Positions 43,742 through 55,004 of a stretch of DNA of 64,000 nucleotides are shown here, one piece after another (within the stretch, counting starts at the first letter, position 1; the number at the start of each line of letters is the position of its first letter). Below the pieces are notes generated by a model. That model did not search any database. It saw only the letters and a program-made list of their open reading frames with translations, and was not told where the DNA came from. The DNA is from Ascaphus truei (taxonomy: Eukaryota > Chordata > Amphibia > Anura > Ascaphidae). Made by a program: the position numbers and the translations under genes. Where the stretch lies: NCBI GenBank assembly GCA_036426205.1, contig CM071573.1, positions 47,378,242 to 47,442,241 of the forward strand, read 5' to 3'.

Positions 43742-44924
43742 ATTTTAAAATGACTGCTTAATGGGATAGCTGCACTAAGGTGAATCTCCACAACCTAAGT
43801 GCTAAATGACATCACCATGCATCAGATTTGATCACAAAACACAAAAAAAAACCCCAGCAGATTAATTGAAAGAGGGGGATTTGAGTTACAACCTCTCAAC
43901 CAGCGCGTTGTTCAGGGTGCACCAGGGTAATTAGTACATTTATAGTGACGTAACAAGAGGTGCTTCTCTCCGCAGACAGAGAGGAACTGGAGTACGTGCA
44001 CTATCCGAATAACCACATGTGTTTATTTACTAGTTCAAATGTGAGAGTGGTAAGCAAGACTAGTGTCACGATGTCGCCGCAGTGTGATGCTAGTAATTGA
44101 AAATAAGTAATATCCCCTAAAGAAAAGTTAACAGTAATCTGATTCAAGGTAAAAACTAAACTTTATGACTACAAATAAAATAAAATAATGGGTTTAGTTT
44201 TAAAATCTCAACAAATTAGTGGTGATAAGAAACCCTCTGGAGTAAAGGGCTGGTAGAACCAATCAGAAGTTATAGGGTGGACACATAGGACATTCCTCTA
44301 GGTGGAGATGAAATTCCTCTGATTTAAGATGGGGGTAGTGTCTGCCACACCCTAATCTAAGTAAACCTGTGAGTGGATGTGACGGTGAGGGGGTACTCAG
44401 GGAAGTAACCGTATGCAAAATGCGAGTTTAAGATATTCCATTACTGTCGGGTGTTAAAAATATCTCTCTTGCAAGAGAAAGAATCAGGTCTTGGCCTGCC
44501 AAATAAAAGGTGAACCGTTCCTAGCCTCTGTGTTGTTACTCTACAAAGGGGTTCCTGAAGGGACTACTCTACTGGGGGGGGGTTAAAGAGTTACACAAGC
44601 ATTAAATTATCTAGCAACCGGAGTCAATGAATGACACTGACTCATTTGCTACTAGACTCCAACACTGTCAGGGTGCCCCACAAATGAGGTGGAAACTAAA
44701 TAAGTTAGCCTAGAATGCCCAAAGTCCCAGCCGCTCAGCTGACCCCACGTCAGCCACAAAATGCTCCCCAGGTATTCAAAGCACAATGTGCCCTGCACAC
44801 TGGCAACCACCAGGCATTACCGTAACTGTGCCCCCTCTGGCAAGGTTACCCTGCACTTACCCCCCAACCAGCCACCGCGACAGAGGCAACATAACCCCAA
44901 CCCCAAGAGGAGGGCAGGTGTGCA
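43742..44924. other. Unassigned, possibly old PLE pseudo-LTR
   Basis: CAGCGCGTTGTTCAGGGTGCACCAGGG at 43901 (described in parts: GCGCGTTG then CACCAG) weakly echoes the hammerhead-like motif on the minus strand. No coding sequence. A G-run lies at 44574-44582. Confidence 0.25.
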
Positions 44925-45190
44925 GTGTGCGTTTTGTGTCTGTTTTGTGTGTGTCTGCTGTGTGTTTTGTATGTGTCTGCTGTGTTTGTTTTGTGTGTGT
45001 CTGCTGTGTGTGTACAGAGGGTGTCTGCATTGTGTTTTGTGTACAGAGAGGGGGGCTGCATTGTGTGTTTGTGTGTATAAAGTGGGTCCTGCAGTGTGTT
45101 TTTCTGTGTATAGAGAGGGGGGTGGTGGGCTGCAGAGTTTGTATGTGTGTGTTGAGGGGAGCTGCATTGTGTATTTGTGTTCAGGGGTGC

Positions 45191-45234
<44 letters not shown>

Positions 45235-45235
45235 T
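44925..45235. repeat. TG-rich low-complexity tract with (GT)n
   Basis: Imperfect TGTGTGTCTGCTG units followed by a (TG)n run at 45195-45231. Cysteine/valine-rich ORFs across it (44761-45267, 44786-45514) are low-complexity artefacts. Confidence 0.9.
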
Positions 45236-45520
45236 TACAATTTCATTGTAATAAACAAGTACAGTAAAAGCACAAGAAAATGTATAATATTGTTGATAAA
45301 AATCCGTATAACTGCAAAAATGTCTATCATTTTTATGAACAATGTAAAAAAAATCCTATATTTAGCCTATAATATTAATAATCCCCCCAGAACAGGATAT
45401 TACTGGACAACAATGCCCTGGCTGGGTTACCTCGGCTTAGCCTCAGGCCTTCAACTCTTCCATCCAGGGCAGTATTGGCCAGTAATGCCCTGTTCTTCTG
45501 GGAATATTACTTAATTACAG
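45100..45520. repeat. Dispersed repeat with central palindrome (copy 2)
   Basis: Shares flanks with 16480-16785. Here the palindrome arms are CCAGAACAGG-ATTACTGG-CAATGCCCTGG (from 45389) and CCAGGGCAGTATTGGCCAG then AATGCCCTGTTCTTCTGG (to 45501), around a centre that is missing in copy 1. Outer flanks TATAATATTAATAATCCCC and GAATATTACTTAATTA correspond to copy 1. Confidence 0.7.
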
Positions 45521-45659
45521 GCTAAAGCAGTTCAATTCTGGGCATTATTGAAATCCCTGCTCTCTGATTGGTCAAAATTCCTGGCATTTTTCATTCAATA
45601 ATGGCCCCGAATTTTTGGCACGTTACCAAGTTTTGATTTCCAGCAGGGCTCGGTGCAAG

Positions 45660-45860
45660 AGCATTGGCAGGGGCTCTTACCTGGTCCGGCGCGGCATCTC
45701 CACAGACGACGTGGCATCACGTGACATCATGGCACCATGTAGTGTCACGTTGTTATGGCAGCAAGGCGCCATGTGACGTCACATCATGGCAATGCAATGC
45801 CATTTTACATTGTGGTGCCATGATAACGGGATCCTGCAGTAGGAGATGCAGCCGGACAGG
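45660..45860. repeat. CATG/TGACGTCA-rich palindromic module
   Basis: Repeated GGCATCACGTGACATCATGG, TGTGACGTCACATC and CCATGATAACGGGATC motifs, much like the interior of the hAT-type MITE at 5015-5445 (for example CATGACAACGGGGCG and GTCACGTGATG). It is probably a relative of that MITE, but terminal repeats are not clear here. Confidence 0.45.
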
Positions 45861-46429
45861 TAAGGCTGCGGCAAGGGTGTGGAGAAGCATGCTCACGCTC
45901 ACGAGGCGTGACGTCAGCGTCTGCCCGATCAGGTGCAATTGGCTGTCCTAGTCACTGCATGCTCGACGGGAGGGGGGCGTGTCAGACTGGAGTGAGGCAT
46001 GACGTCACATCCTCAGCTCCATCTGATTGGTTGTTGTGATTGCTGTGCTCTCATTGGTTTTAGTCATGTGACCCGCCATCGCACTCAAAAAACAAATTCT
46101 GATGTCTCCCCAAGCACAGCTCTGGTCCAAGCACACGTGCACAAAGCAGCACTTTGGCCGCGTGCTTCAGGTAACATGTATTTAAATGCACCGAGCATGA
46201 GTACGCGCGTGTCTTCTCACCTGGGTCGCAGCCTTAGAGACAGTTACAAAGGCCCCACGCTCTCCCCCAGCAATCAGCTTTATTGTTGTGGGGAAGAGCG
46301 CAGGGCTTCTTTAACCACAGAGCTTAGTGCAATGGCACCGACGGCACTGCCATCAACCCGCCCTTCAACTGGTAAGATCAACAACCGCCTTTTATATGTA
46401 TAGTTCTCTTACATTTGCCTGGCTGCCTG
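45861..46429. other. Unassigned CpG-containing stretch
   Basis: ATTGG boxes occur at 45938, 46028 and 46051, and further TGACGTCA motifs near 46000. No transcript or ORF can be supported. Confidence 0.3.
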
Positions 46430-47300
46430 CTGCTGTTGTGGAACAACAAGATCACCTACCAGCCTGGCTAAAGCTAACTTCTCATCCACTCCCTCATCGT
46501 CACTCATCTCGACTACTGTAAGTCCCTTCTCCTCAGTCTCCCCCTCGACTCCTTCATACCCTTCAACAAATCCAAAATGCTGCAGCCCGTACACTTCTCA
46601 CGCAATCTCCCCTGCTCTGCCTATGCTACCCCTCTCCTCTCCCAACTCCACTGACTCCCCCCTTACCTTGCAGCACTCATCTCAAGCTACACCCCTTTCC
46701 ATCTTCTTCGCACCCTGACTGTTACAACCCTCACTCCCCCCAGCCCTGTGTACCTCCTCTCGATTCCGATCATTTGCCTTACTCGCCCTCCTCCACTGGA
46801 ACAAGCTCCCCCACCACATCCAATCTGCTCCTCCCTAACTATCTTCAGAAGCCATCTCAAGCTCATCTCTTCTCAATCACATTCCATGATCCCCATTAAC
46901 CTTCTATCCCATCCCCTCCATCTCCCCAACATCTTCAAACCCCATGATCTCCCCTAGCCTCACCCCTTTCTAAACCTTCCTAATGTCTCTCCAAAACCCT
47001 CCAAAGTCACCCACCTCACCGATCCAATCGACTCCACTGTCCCCACTGTCAGACCAATCAGCATGCCAGAGACAAGACTAAATCCAGATACCTGGCCCAA
47101 CCCAAACCCATCAACCAAGCAAGCTCTTAATGCACCTAACCCATAACCTGACCATAATGTTCCCACCCCTATCCACCATAAAGACATCTTAATAATTACT
47201 CTATGCCCATCACATGAAATGTTCCATATGTAACCCCATTGTTTTACTAATGTGCAGCGCCCTAGATAAGGGTGCTACATACATGTTGTTATAAATAAAC
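46430..47300 (+). pseudogene. L2-like LINE, ORF2 C-terminus and 3' end
   Basis: Plus-strand frames contain SRLDYCKSLLLSLPLDSF-type residues (about 46505-46560), IQNAAARTLLTQSP (about 46570-46610) and, near 46790, a W-KLP-type end. The blocks LDYCNSLL-GLP and IQNAAAR are standard in L2/Rex1 clade LINEs after the RT. The tail at 47250-47302 (GCAGCGCCCTAGATAAGGGTGCTACATA... ATAAATAAAC) is the short 3' end typical of that clade. Stops and frameshifts are frequent. This family differs from the one at 59.2 kb. Confidence 0.7.
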
Positions 47301-49305
47301 TACAGTTTGCTTTTTTACTGACTTTAACCAGAAGAATAGTTATATTTCTTTGCAGATCCGTAAGTTTTATTGAAAATATGCAGTTTTTATTTTGCTGGTT
47401 TTTGCAGCAAATGTGTTTTTTCATGTATATTTTGTTACATTCACTTCACTTTCAAGCACATTTTTGCTTTTGCTCTGTCTAATTTATGCATAATTAGGAG
47501 CATTTCCCCCTTTGCTTACTTTAATTCTTTGCAGAACCGACTATAAACGAAAATATATTTAGAGGCGACATTTTTGGTACTCAGATGAATTTGCGTAAAG
47601 TTAAACTTGCCAAGAAACGCATTTTTTGCAGCAGATTTTAACCACAGTGAAAAATTCGCTCATCTCTACTAACCAACTGGCTGTATACCATAGTGCTAAA
47701 TCCTCAAGTGGTCACTGCTGGTATTACAGAGCTAACCCTATACACTCAGGTAATGTTTGGCCACGTTTGTAAACCACATATAATTTCCCAGATTTCAACG
47801 TTTGACACTAAGAGACAAAGAAAACCATTATCGGGTCTGGATGTTGTTTGAATATATATAACAAGAAGGCATCTAAAATGTAAGATTTCCCGCCTTATAA
47901 CGGGATTTTTACATTTCACATACAGGGATTATCATTTTAATCAATTTATTCTTTTATTCTTTTCCAGGTCTGATGTAGTATAAAACTCTCTCACAGATAG
48001 ATCTGCATAGAATATAATAGAACCCGATAGAAAATAAAATTATACTTGATTCAGAAAAATAAAATAAATAAAGTTTGTGAAATATTGTACCCCCCAATGT
48101 CCTTTCTTTCCCATCTAACTAAACGTCTCATATTCACTATTTAAGCTGCTGTGAAGCTATTACCTACAGTTTGTATACTGTAATAATGCACAGTATACAT
48201 GTTCATACACGGTACATACATTATAATAGTCATTATGCTAATACTAGGAAATAAATACAATGTAGTCTACTGTAAAACAATTATCGTTAATGTATTGTGC
48301 TACCTCTAGTGGGAGAAATGAGAACTACATGTGAGTTACACAACTCCTAAAGAAAGGAAAATGTGTTAAAGTTCGACCCGTGAATATTCATCTGCACTGT
48401 TTCTATTAATACTCCACACAAAAGCATGGAAATCTGCCATTTCTTTTCTTTACGCTAAAAACCCCCCAGTTTTTTTTGTGTTTTGACAAAGTTTTCTGGT
48501 TTTCTTTTGGACTGTGAAATTTCACATAATGAAACAAAAAAATTATTTTTTGTGAATAGTAGTTACATAGTTGCATACATACATAGTAATAAATAGAATA
48601 AATGCCTTTTTGTTGTAGATTTGAACTTTGGCGATTTATTCGCCCCTCCTAATATGTTTGGTGATCAGATGGCTGCTGTCAAGGGACATGCTGGTTATGG
48701 TTTTTACCTCTCTTAGACACGAAACCTTAAAACAAGGGTTACCTTGGCCAAAAGATTGAACTAAATGATACATACTTATAAGAAGGAACAATTAGAAATT
48801 AACTAAATAATGTCCCATATTGGATGTGCATTCATTATTTACTATAATACAGTATATTTGAGGTCCCTTTCTCAGTAGCTCTCCAATTTGCACAATTAAA
48901 TATACAACTATATAATACTTGGGGTCTGGGTTTTGAGTTTCCAAACGTTGTGTATTTCTTAGAGAAAGACCACAAATCTCCCTATCCACTTATTGAAGTG
49001 AATCTGAACCATGACAAAGTGCTGTCAACCCAGAATCCTCATCACACACACAGAGCTCAGGAATGTAACAGTTACATTTCTTTTTGTCTAAAGCCTCTAG
49101 ATCCATTGAGTCATTAGGATCTTGTTCTGTCCTATTATGCTGATCCAAAAGGACACAATAAATGGAACTGATAGAAGCAAATTAACACGAAACCAAAACA
49201 TTTCCTACAGAAAGAGACAGACCTAGCTGTGCAACAAGCAATACAGACAGGACTGCCAACAGGGGTGGACAGCCGGGACAGGTGTCCCGGGCCCGGTGGC
49301 TGCGG
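47301..49305. other. Unassigned stretch with short repeat fragments
   Basis: 47330-47680 is AT-rich and ends AAAAATTCGCTCATCTCTAC, resembling the end of a small dispersed element. 48560-48592 has TTACATAG-type repeats. 49250-49312 is a GC-rich CCCGGGCCCGG palindromic patch. No gene. Confidence 0.35.
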
Positions 49306-49705
49306 CCCTGAATACACAAAACAAAACAGAGACGCTCAAAATGAATCCACTTGGTTGCACACCTCCAAAATAAATCAAATATAACTTTTATTAAGGGAAG
49401 CAGGTTACATAAAACATATATCACTGTATAAATATGAACAGAGATTAAAAATATATCGAGCGTAAAGGCGGTGTTGCCACTGCAGCTTCTAAAATTCAAC
49501 TGGTTCAAGTAATGCCAGATAACGAAGCAGTTAGTAGGATACATACAGTAGCAGTTGATAAATATCATCATCAGAGATAATGTGGCATGAGCGACCCATA
49601 TCAGTTGAGTAATGGTGATAGGTTGAATGACACCCTGCAGTGATAACCATACATGGGATCACCTAATAATGGGATAAATCCACTGGGGGAGATATTTTTC
49701 CCTGG
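49306..49705 (-). repeat. PLE-type pseudo-LTR fragment
   Basis: The left terminus ACACAAAACAAAACAGAGAC and the following CCTCCAAAATAAATC block mirror the ends of the foldback element and PLE-D ((T)ACAAAAACAC... GTCCAATAAA). The inner 45 bp (49656-49700, TAATAATGGGATAAA-CCACTGGGGGAGATA) is present inverted at 56108-56150, beyond the Gypsy element. Confidence 0.5.
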
Positions 49706-49921
49706 TTTCCGTAGTTAGAGGGAAACGTAATCTACGTCTCCATACACCATTATGGGACTGTTTTAATGTAATATGTTGGTGTATTTGCTACTTTTGAGTT
49801 TACTTGGGAGATATATTTAGCCAGGACTAGTTCAGCCTCAGTAACATCCTGCTATTTTGTATCACATGCATTGGTTAGCAAACTGACTCCCTGGCCAAAT
49901 TAATACTAACTACTATTTTGG

Positions 49922-50782
49922 TGTAACGCTTGCGCTCACCACGAACAAGGCAGAACCCCGGTACTGAGGTGGGAAAGTATAGAACTGTGCACCCACTGCA
50001 GCGGAGGCACGCCTGGAGGGTGGATAGTCAAGATCGCCGGGTCTGGGTTGGAGAGAGTGGGTTAGCCTTGATACTTGCCGAGGTCTTATGTAGGTGCCAG
50101 GAGACTGGTCAGAGTCCGAAGTGCCGTGGTCTAGGGTTGGAGCCAGTAGAGAAGTAGATAGTCCATTTGCCGAGGTCAAGAATGGAGAAGAGCGGACGTT
50201 CAGAGGCAAGCCGGGGTCGGTACTTGAGATAATGGTCCAAAGTCTAGCCGGGTCGGTACACAGGGAGGCAAGCAGCAAGCAGTTAGTACACAGACAGGAA
50301 CGAGGCAGGAATAGAAATGTGGGAACACAAGGCTACCAATAACTATGCTCAGCCAAAGAGGAAGTGACAGAACTGAGCATTTATAGCAACAGGAGTCCAA
50401 TGAGAGAAGGCGGGGGAGCGGAGGAGTGGCCTCTATGGAGGCAGGGATAGGCTGTGAGAAGCAGGAGACAGGTGAGGGAGATATTAGAGTTGAAGCGCAG
50501 CTGGGGAGTGGTGCACGCGCATCACATGTGCGCGTCACATGGGGCAGCCACGCGGGGCAGCCATGCGGCACAAGCAGAGGGGTGGAGCCAAGCTCCGTGG
50601 GAACCTTGAAAGCCCTCCGTGGGCACGCGCGCTCTGTAAGGTGCGCGGGAGGCTGTACAGCAGAGGGAAAGGAGGAAGCACGCCGCAGGGGACACGCTCT
50701 CTGATCTCTTGCGATGGGATGCTGTGCAGCAGGAGGTAAGGAGGGAACACGCCACAGGGGACATGTTCTCAGATTCCTTACA
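49922..50782 (-). repeat. Gypsy 3' LTR (861 bp)
   Basis: Starts TGTAACGCTTGCGCTC and ends GATTCCTTACA on the plus strand. It matches 55005-55821 throughout, with point changes and indels in the CpG-rich part near 50480-50580. CpG content is high. Confidence 0.95.
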
Positions 50783-50800
50783 GAACCCCCCCCTTGAGGA
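50783..50800 (-). other. Polypurine tract
   Basis: On the minus strand AAGGGGGGGGTTC lies directly before the 3' LTR, the place where plus-strand DNA synthesis is primed. Confidence 0.8.
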
Positions 50801-50829
50801 GCGGCCTAAGGACGACTCCAATATGGCTT

Positions 50830-53800
50830 GTCGAGGTACCTGGCGTGGAAGCGCCTCAGCAAACTGGGAGCATGTACTTGGTGATGGGGTATCCAGAACC
50901 TCTCTTCGGGTCCAAACCCTTTCTAGTGGACCAAGTACTGGACTGATCCCCTTGATCTTCTAGAGTCGATGATGTACTGTATCTCGTACTCCTCTTGTCC
51001 TTGTACAATCACCGGCTTAGGAGTAGAAGAAGTGTTAGGAAATAGAGAACTTTGAAACACAGGCTTAAGGAGAGAATCATGAAAGACTGAAGGTATTTTC
51101 ATAGAAGGAGGCAGTTTGGAAAATAGGCCCAGGAACCTGGGGGCCAGTTTGAGGGTCGGTGTCTTCAGCCTGATATTTTTGGAAGAGGGCCAAACCCTGT
51201 CTCCTGGTTTGAAGTTCGGCACCTTGCGTCGATGACGGTCCGCTTGAACCTTTTGTCTGCGAGTTGCTTCCACAGGAGTCCTCTGAATTCTCTTCCATGA
51301 TTCTTGTAAATAATTTATTCTGTTGTCCATTGCTGGGACCCCGGAGGGAGAAGAGGAAATGAGAAGCCGTGCCAGGTGAAATCCATAATTGATTTTTGTG
51401 TAGATTCGTTCCTTAAAGAATTGTGAGCAAACTCTGCCCATGGGAGAAGGTACATCCAATCATCTTGGGTGTCGGAAATGAAGCACCGTAAATATTGTTC
51501 CAAAGTTTGTTTAGTTCTTTCGGTCTGTCCATTGGTCTTGGGATGATACCCTGAAGAAAAAGGAAGAGCAATGTCAATTCTTTGGGTGAATGCACGTCAA
51601 AATTTAGAGACGAATTGAGGCCTACAGTCGGATACTATGGTCAGTGGAGCCCCGTGAATATGAAAAATCTCTTTGACAAAGATCTCTGCTAAGGTAGTGG
51701 AATTGGGTAGGCCTTTGAGAGGGATGAGGTGAGATTGTTTTGAAAATCTGTAGACGACAACCAAAATAGTATTCATTCCTTTAGAAATAGGAAGCTTGAC
51801 AATAAAATCCATAGAGAGATGACTGCAGGGACGTTCTGGCATTGGCAGTGGGTGTAGGAGACCCGGTGGTTTGTTGCGTGCAGTTTTACCCTGAGCGCAG
51901 ATAGAACAGAACTTGACGAACTCCTCAATGTCCTTTAACATGGTAGGCCACCAGAAGGTTTGTCTGATGAGGTAAGAAGTTATTCTGGTACCAGGATGAC
52001 CGGCAGACTTAGATGAATGACCCCAGTCTAGAATCTTCTTACGAAATTGAGGAGCAGTATATAGACAACCATCCGGCACCTCAAGACCATCGGGAATGCA
52101 TGTTTGAGTAGCCAAAATGTCATCCAGGACGTCAAAATAATTGGCAGAAATAACGTATTTGGAAGGGAGGATAGTCTCTGATATATCTTCAGACTTGTCC
52201 TCGACCACGAACTGGCGGGACAGTGCATCAACTTTCAGGTTTTTAGACCCGGGAATATAAGAATTAAGATAATTGAATCTAGAGAAGAAGAGAGACCAAC
52301 GAGCCTGACGAGCTCCAAGACGACAGGTGTTTTCTATGTACAGCAAGTTTTTATGATCTGTGAGAAATGAAATGGGATTTTCAGTACCTTCCAAGAGGTG
52401 CCTCCATTCTTGTAGTGCTAGTTCGAAAGCAAGGAGCTCCATGTTGCCAACGTCATAATTCCGTTTGCCGAGGAAGACTTCTTAGAAAAGAAACCGCAGG
52501 GGTGAAGCTTGGCCTGAGAGGATTGCCTTTGAGAAAGAATAGCGCCTGCGCCAACGTCAGATGCATCTACCTCCAGAGTAAAAGGTAGTTTGGGATCTGG
52601 GTGACACAGTATAGGTGCAAAGCCAAAAGCTTCTTTGAGAGATTTGAAGGCTTCAAGTGCCACAGGTGGCCAGGAAGAGATGTTTGCTCCTTTCTTTGTC
52701 AAGGCCGTGATAGGAGCTACAGTAGAAGACATTTTTGTTGATGAATTTGCGATAATAATTAGCAAATCCTAAGAATCGCTGAATTGCTTTCAAGGAGGTC
52801 GGCTATGGCCATTCTAGCACTGCCTTGAGTTTGGCAGGGTTCATAGAGAATCCGGTGTCCGAAATAATATACTGTAGCCCAGGAAAGAAATGGAATTCTG
52901 GTGAAATAGACACTTCTCTAGTTTGGCGTATAGGAGATTCTCCCGAATGCGAGACAAGACCAGCATAATGTGATGGATGTGGTCTGAGAGAGATTTAGAG
53001 AAGATGAGAATGTCGTCAAGATAGACTATGACAAAAAGATTGAGAAGATCTTGAAAAATCTCATTTACGAATTCTTATAATACTGTCAGAGCATTAAAAA
53101 GGCCGAAGGGCATGACTAAATATTCGTAATGCCCATCACAAGTGTTGAAGGCCATCTTCCATTCATCCTCTTGGCGTATACGGACAAGATTATATGCTCC
53201 TCGAAGGTCCAATTTGGAAAAGATAGTGGACCCTTGTAAGCGATCAAAAAGCTCAGAGATGAGCGGTAGGGGGTAACGGTTCTTCAAAGTGATCTTATTA
53301 AGCCCCCTGTAGTCTATACGAGGGCGGAGAGACCCGTCTTTCTTTTCAACAAAGAAAAAGCCAGCCCCAGCTGGGGACTAAGAATTCCAAATAAATCCCC
53401 TCTTCAGGTTTTCTTGAATATATTCAGACATAACTTTGGTCTCAGGAAGAGAAAGAGGGTAAGATCTGGCTTTGGAAAAAAACAGAGCCTGGCAAAAGAT
53501 CAATTGGGCAATCAAAAGGCCGATGTGGGGGAAGAACCTCGCAGTGTACCTTGTCGAAGACATCTTTGAACTGAGCATAAACTTCAGGAAGAGTAGTTGT
53601 GTCTTCTTTAGGGACCTCTAAACCACAGATTTGTTGTCTCGGTCTGATGCAAGACTGTATGGGTCCTTTTTTGGTCCAATCCAACTGTGGGTTGTGTCGT
53701 TGAAGCCAGGGGAGGCCCAAGATTACCTCAACGGATGGTGTATGAATTACGTCCAGAACGATCTCCTCCTTATGGCCGTCTTTAGTGAAGAGAGAGAGTT

Positions 53801-54050
53801 CGCAAGTCTTCAGAGAGATGAAGGCTGGCTGGAGGGGACGTCCGTCGATGGCTTCCAACCCAACAGGCAAAGATTTATGGAGAAGCGGGATCCTGTTTCT
53901 TAAAGCAAAGTCTTGGTCAATAAAATTATCTCCTGAACCAGAGTCAATGAAGGCGGATGTAGAGACCTGGAACTTGTCACCCTTCAGGAAAATGGGGAGC
54001 ATGATCTGGCTCGGCAAAGTTTCCTGGGAAAAAGGGGAAGGAGAGATAGT
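50830..54050 (-). pseudogene. Gypsy pol: protease, RT, RNase H, integrase, chromodomain
   Basis: Minus-strand frames run from protease to chromodomain. Protease: AFIDSGSGDNFID (about 53920-53960). [16 protein letters not shown] (about 53175-53215), MPFGLFNA (about 53090) and catalytic YLDD (about 53015-53030). RNase [13 protein letters not shown] (about 52550-52585) and LTDHKNLLYIE. Integrase: GHPG, FWWPTM, FCSICAQGK (about 51880-51915), MDFIVKLP (about 51795) and a PQFVSKF block with its SDRG element altered to SDCR (about 51605-51635). The chromodomain is EEYEIQYIIDSRRSRGSVQY (about 50950-51010), with its first conserved tryptophan changed to TAG at 50923. Frame changes near 53500, 52450 and 51500 and stops near 53380 and 53075 inactivate it. 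Confidence 0.92.
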
Positions 54051-54072
54051 GATAATGTGATCCCCTTATACC

Positions 54073-55002
54073 TCATTGAGATTTGGCGTATCCCGGTTTG
54101 AGTGGGCAGTGAGATAGTTGATGACCAGAGTGACCGCAATAGTGACAGAGGCCGCTGTCCCGCCGGTGTTGTTTCTCAGTGAAAGATAGTTGGTGGCTTC
54201 CCAGTTGCATAGGTTCAGGATCGTCTGAAAGTGAAGGATCTATAGGAACAAGATTGTGGATAGAGGGTCTGGCCCGAAGAGGCTGAGAGTAAGAGCGTTC
54301 GAACTTTCTCTCCTGGAGATGCTGGTCGACACGGATACATACCGCAATGAGATCCTCTAAATTAGTAGGTCTTTCCTGAGCAGCCAGTTGATTCTTGAGG
54401 GGTTCTGCTAACCCCTGCCACAAGGCTTCAGACAATGCCTCATCATTCCAGGCTGTCTTTGCTGCGATGATCCGGAACTCAAGAGCGTACTTAGCAACTG
54501 GCTGGAGACCTTGAGAGATATGAAAGAGAGAGGATGCTGCCATGATCTTGCGACCCGGAGTGTCAAAGACCTGCTTAAATTCTTTTATAAAGCGAGAGTA
54601 GTCCTGGGTAGCCTCTTGTTTTTGTTCCCAAATGGGGGATGCCCAGGCCAAGGCGTCACCAGTCAGCAGGGCGATGATATTAGCTACTTTCGACTTTGCA
54701 GAGGGAAAACGAGAAGGGGTTCATTCGAATTGAATTACACATTGGTTAAGAAAACCTCTGCATTCGTGGGGGTCACCAGCACAGCGGTTAGGAGTAGGGA
54801 GACGCGGCTCAGCAGACATGGTTAGTTCCGAAGAGGGTGAGAAAGTCGCTGCCGTTCTCGTAGGTTTATTTTGCTGATGCTGCAGAGAAAAGTTTACAAA
54901 ATCCTGGTTTAGATAGCTGACCTGCGCCTCTAACCGATAGAGACGGTCTAGAGGGCTTGCTTGGCCCACATCAGTGGGGTCCACGTTCATTGGGCTGAGC
55001 AT
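54073..55002 (-). pseudogene. Gypsy gag with CCHC zinc knuckle
   Basis: A 310-codon minus-strand frame is interrupted by one in-frame TGA (54721-54723). The N-terminal part has a leucine-rich RLYRLEAQVSYLNQDFVNF coiled-coil-like stretch. The middle, AW...W....F...F...F, is the retrotransposon Gag block (about 54550-54660). The end has CHYCGHSGHQLSHC (about 54105-54150), a perfect CX2CX4HX4C zinc knuckle for RNA binding. The ATG lies two bases inside the 5' LTR boundary and overlaps the primer site. The pol frame is +1 relative to gag. Confidence 0.9.
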
Positions 55003-55003
55003 A
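54993..55003 (-). other. Self-priming primer-binding site
   Basis: The minus strand reads TATGCTCAGCC directly after the 5' LTR. It is identical to the plus-strand sequence at 55428-55438 in the LTR, so it is complementary to the transcript's predicted first 11 bases. No TGG-starting tRNA primer site is present. Confidence 0.75.
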
Positions 55004-55004
55004 C

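Noticed and set aside
43000..43753. Long ORFs (145-198 aa) with L-P-T-V-C-S-Y-L-Q-C repeats
   Set aside because: They are the 17-bp minisatellite read in frame and run across an N gap.
43895..43935. Possible seventh hammerhead-like motif (minus strand: CTGGTGCACC ... AACGCGCTGG)
   Set aside because: Neither core box is intact and no stem II forms; similarity is limited to the AACGCG part.
44761..45514. Cysteine/valine-rich ORFs of 168 and 242 aa
   Set aside because: They arise from TG-rich low-complexity sequence; no start context or domain supports them, and two frames are open at once.
45938..46080. Possible host promoter (ATTGG boxes and TGACGTCA sites)
   Set aside because: No downstream exon or ORF is seen, and the same motifs occur in the MITE-like modules to the left.
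49555..49595. CTGATGA followed by a TGATA/TATCA hairpin on the minus strand of the 49-kb pseudo-LTR
   Set aside because: The GAAAC box is absent (ACTGC instead), and GATGATGATA is a low-complexity run in which CTGATGA arises easily.
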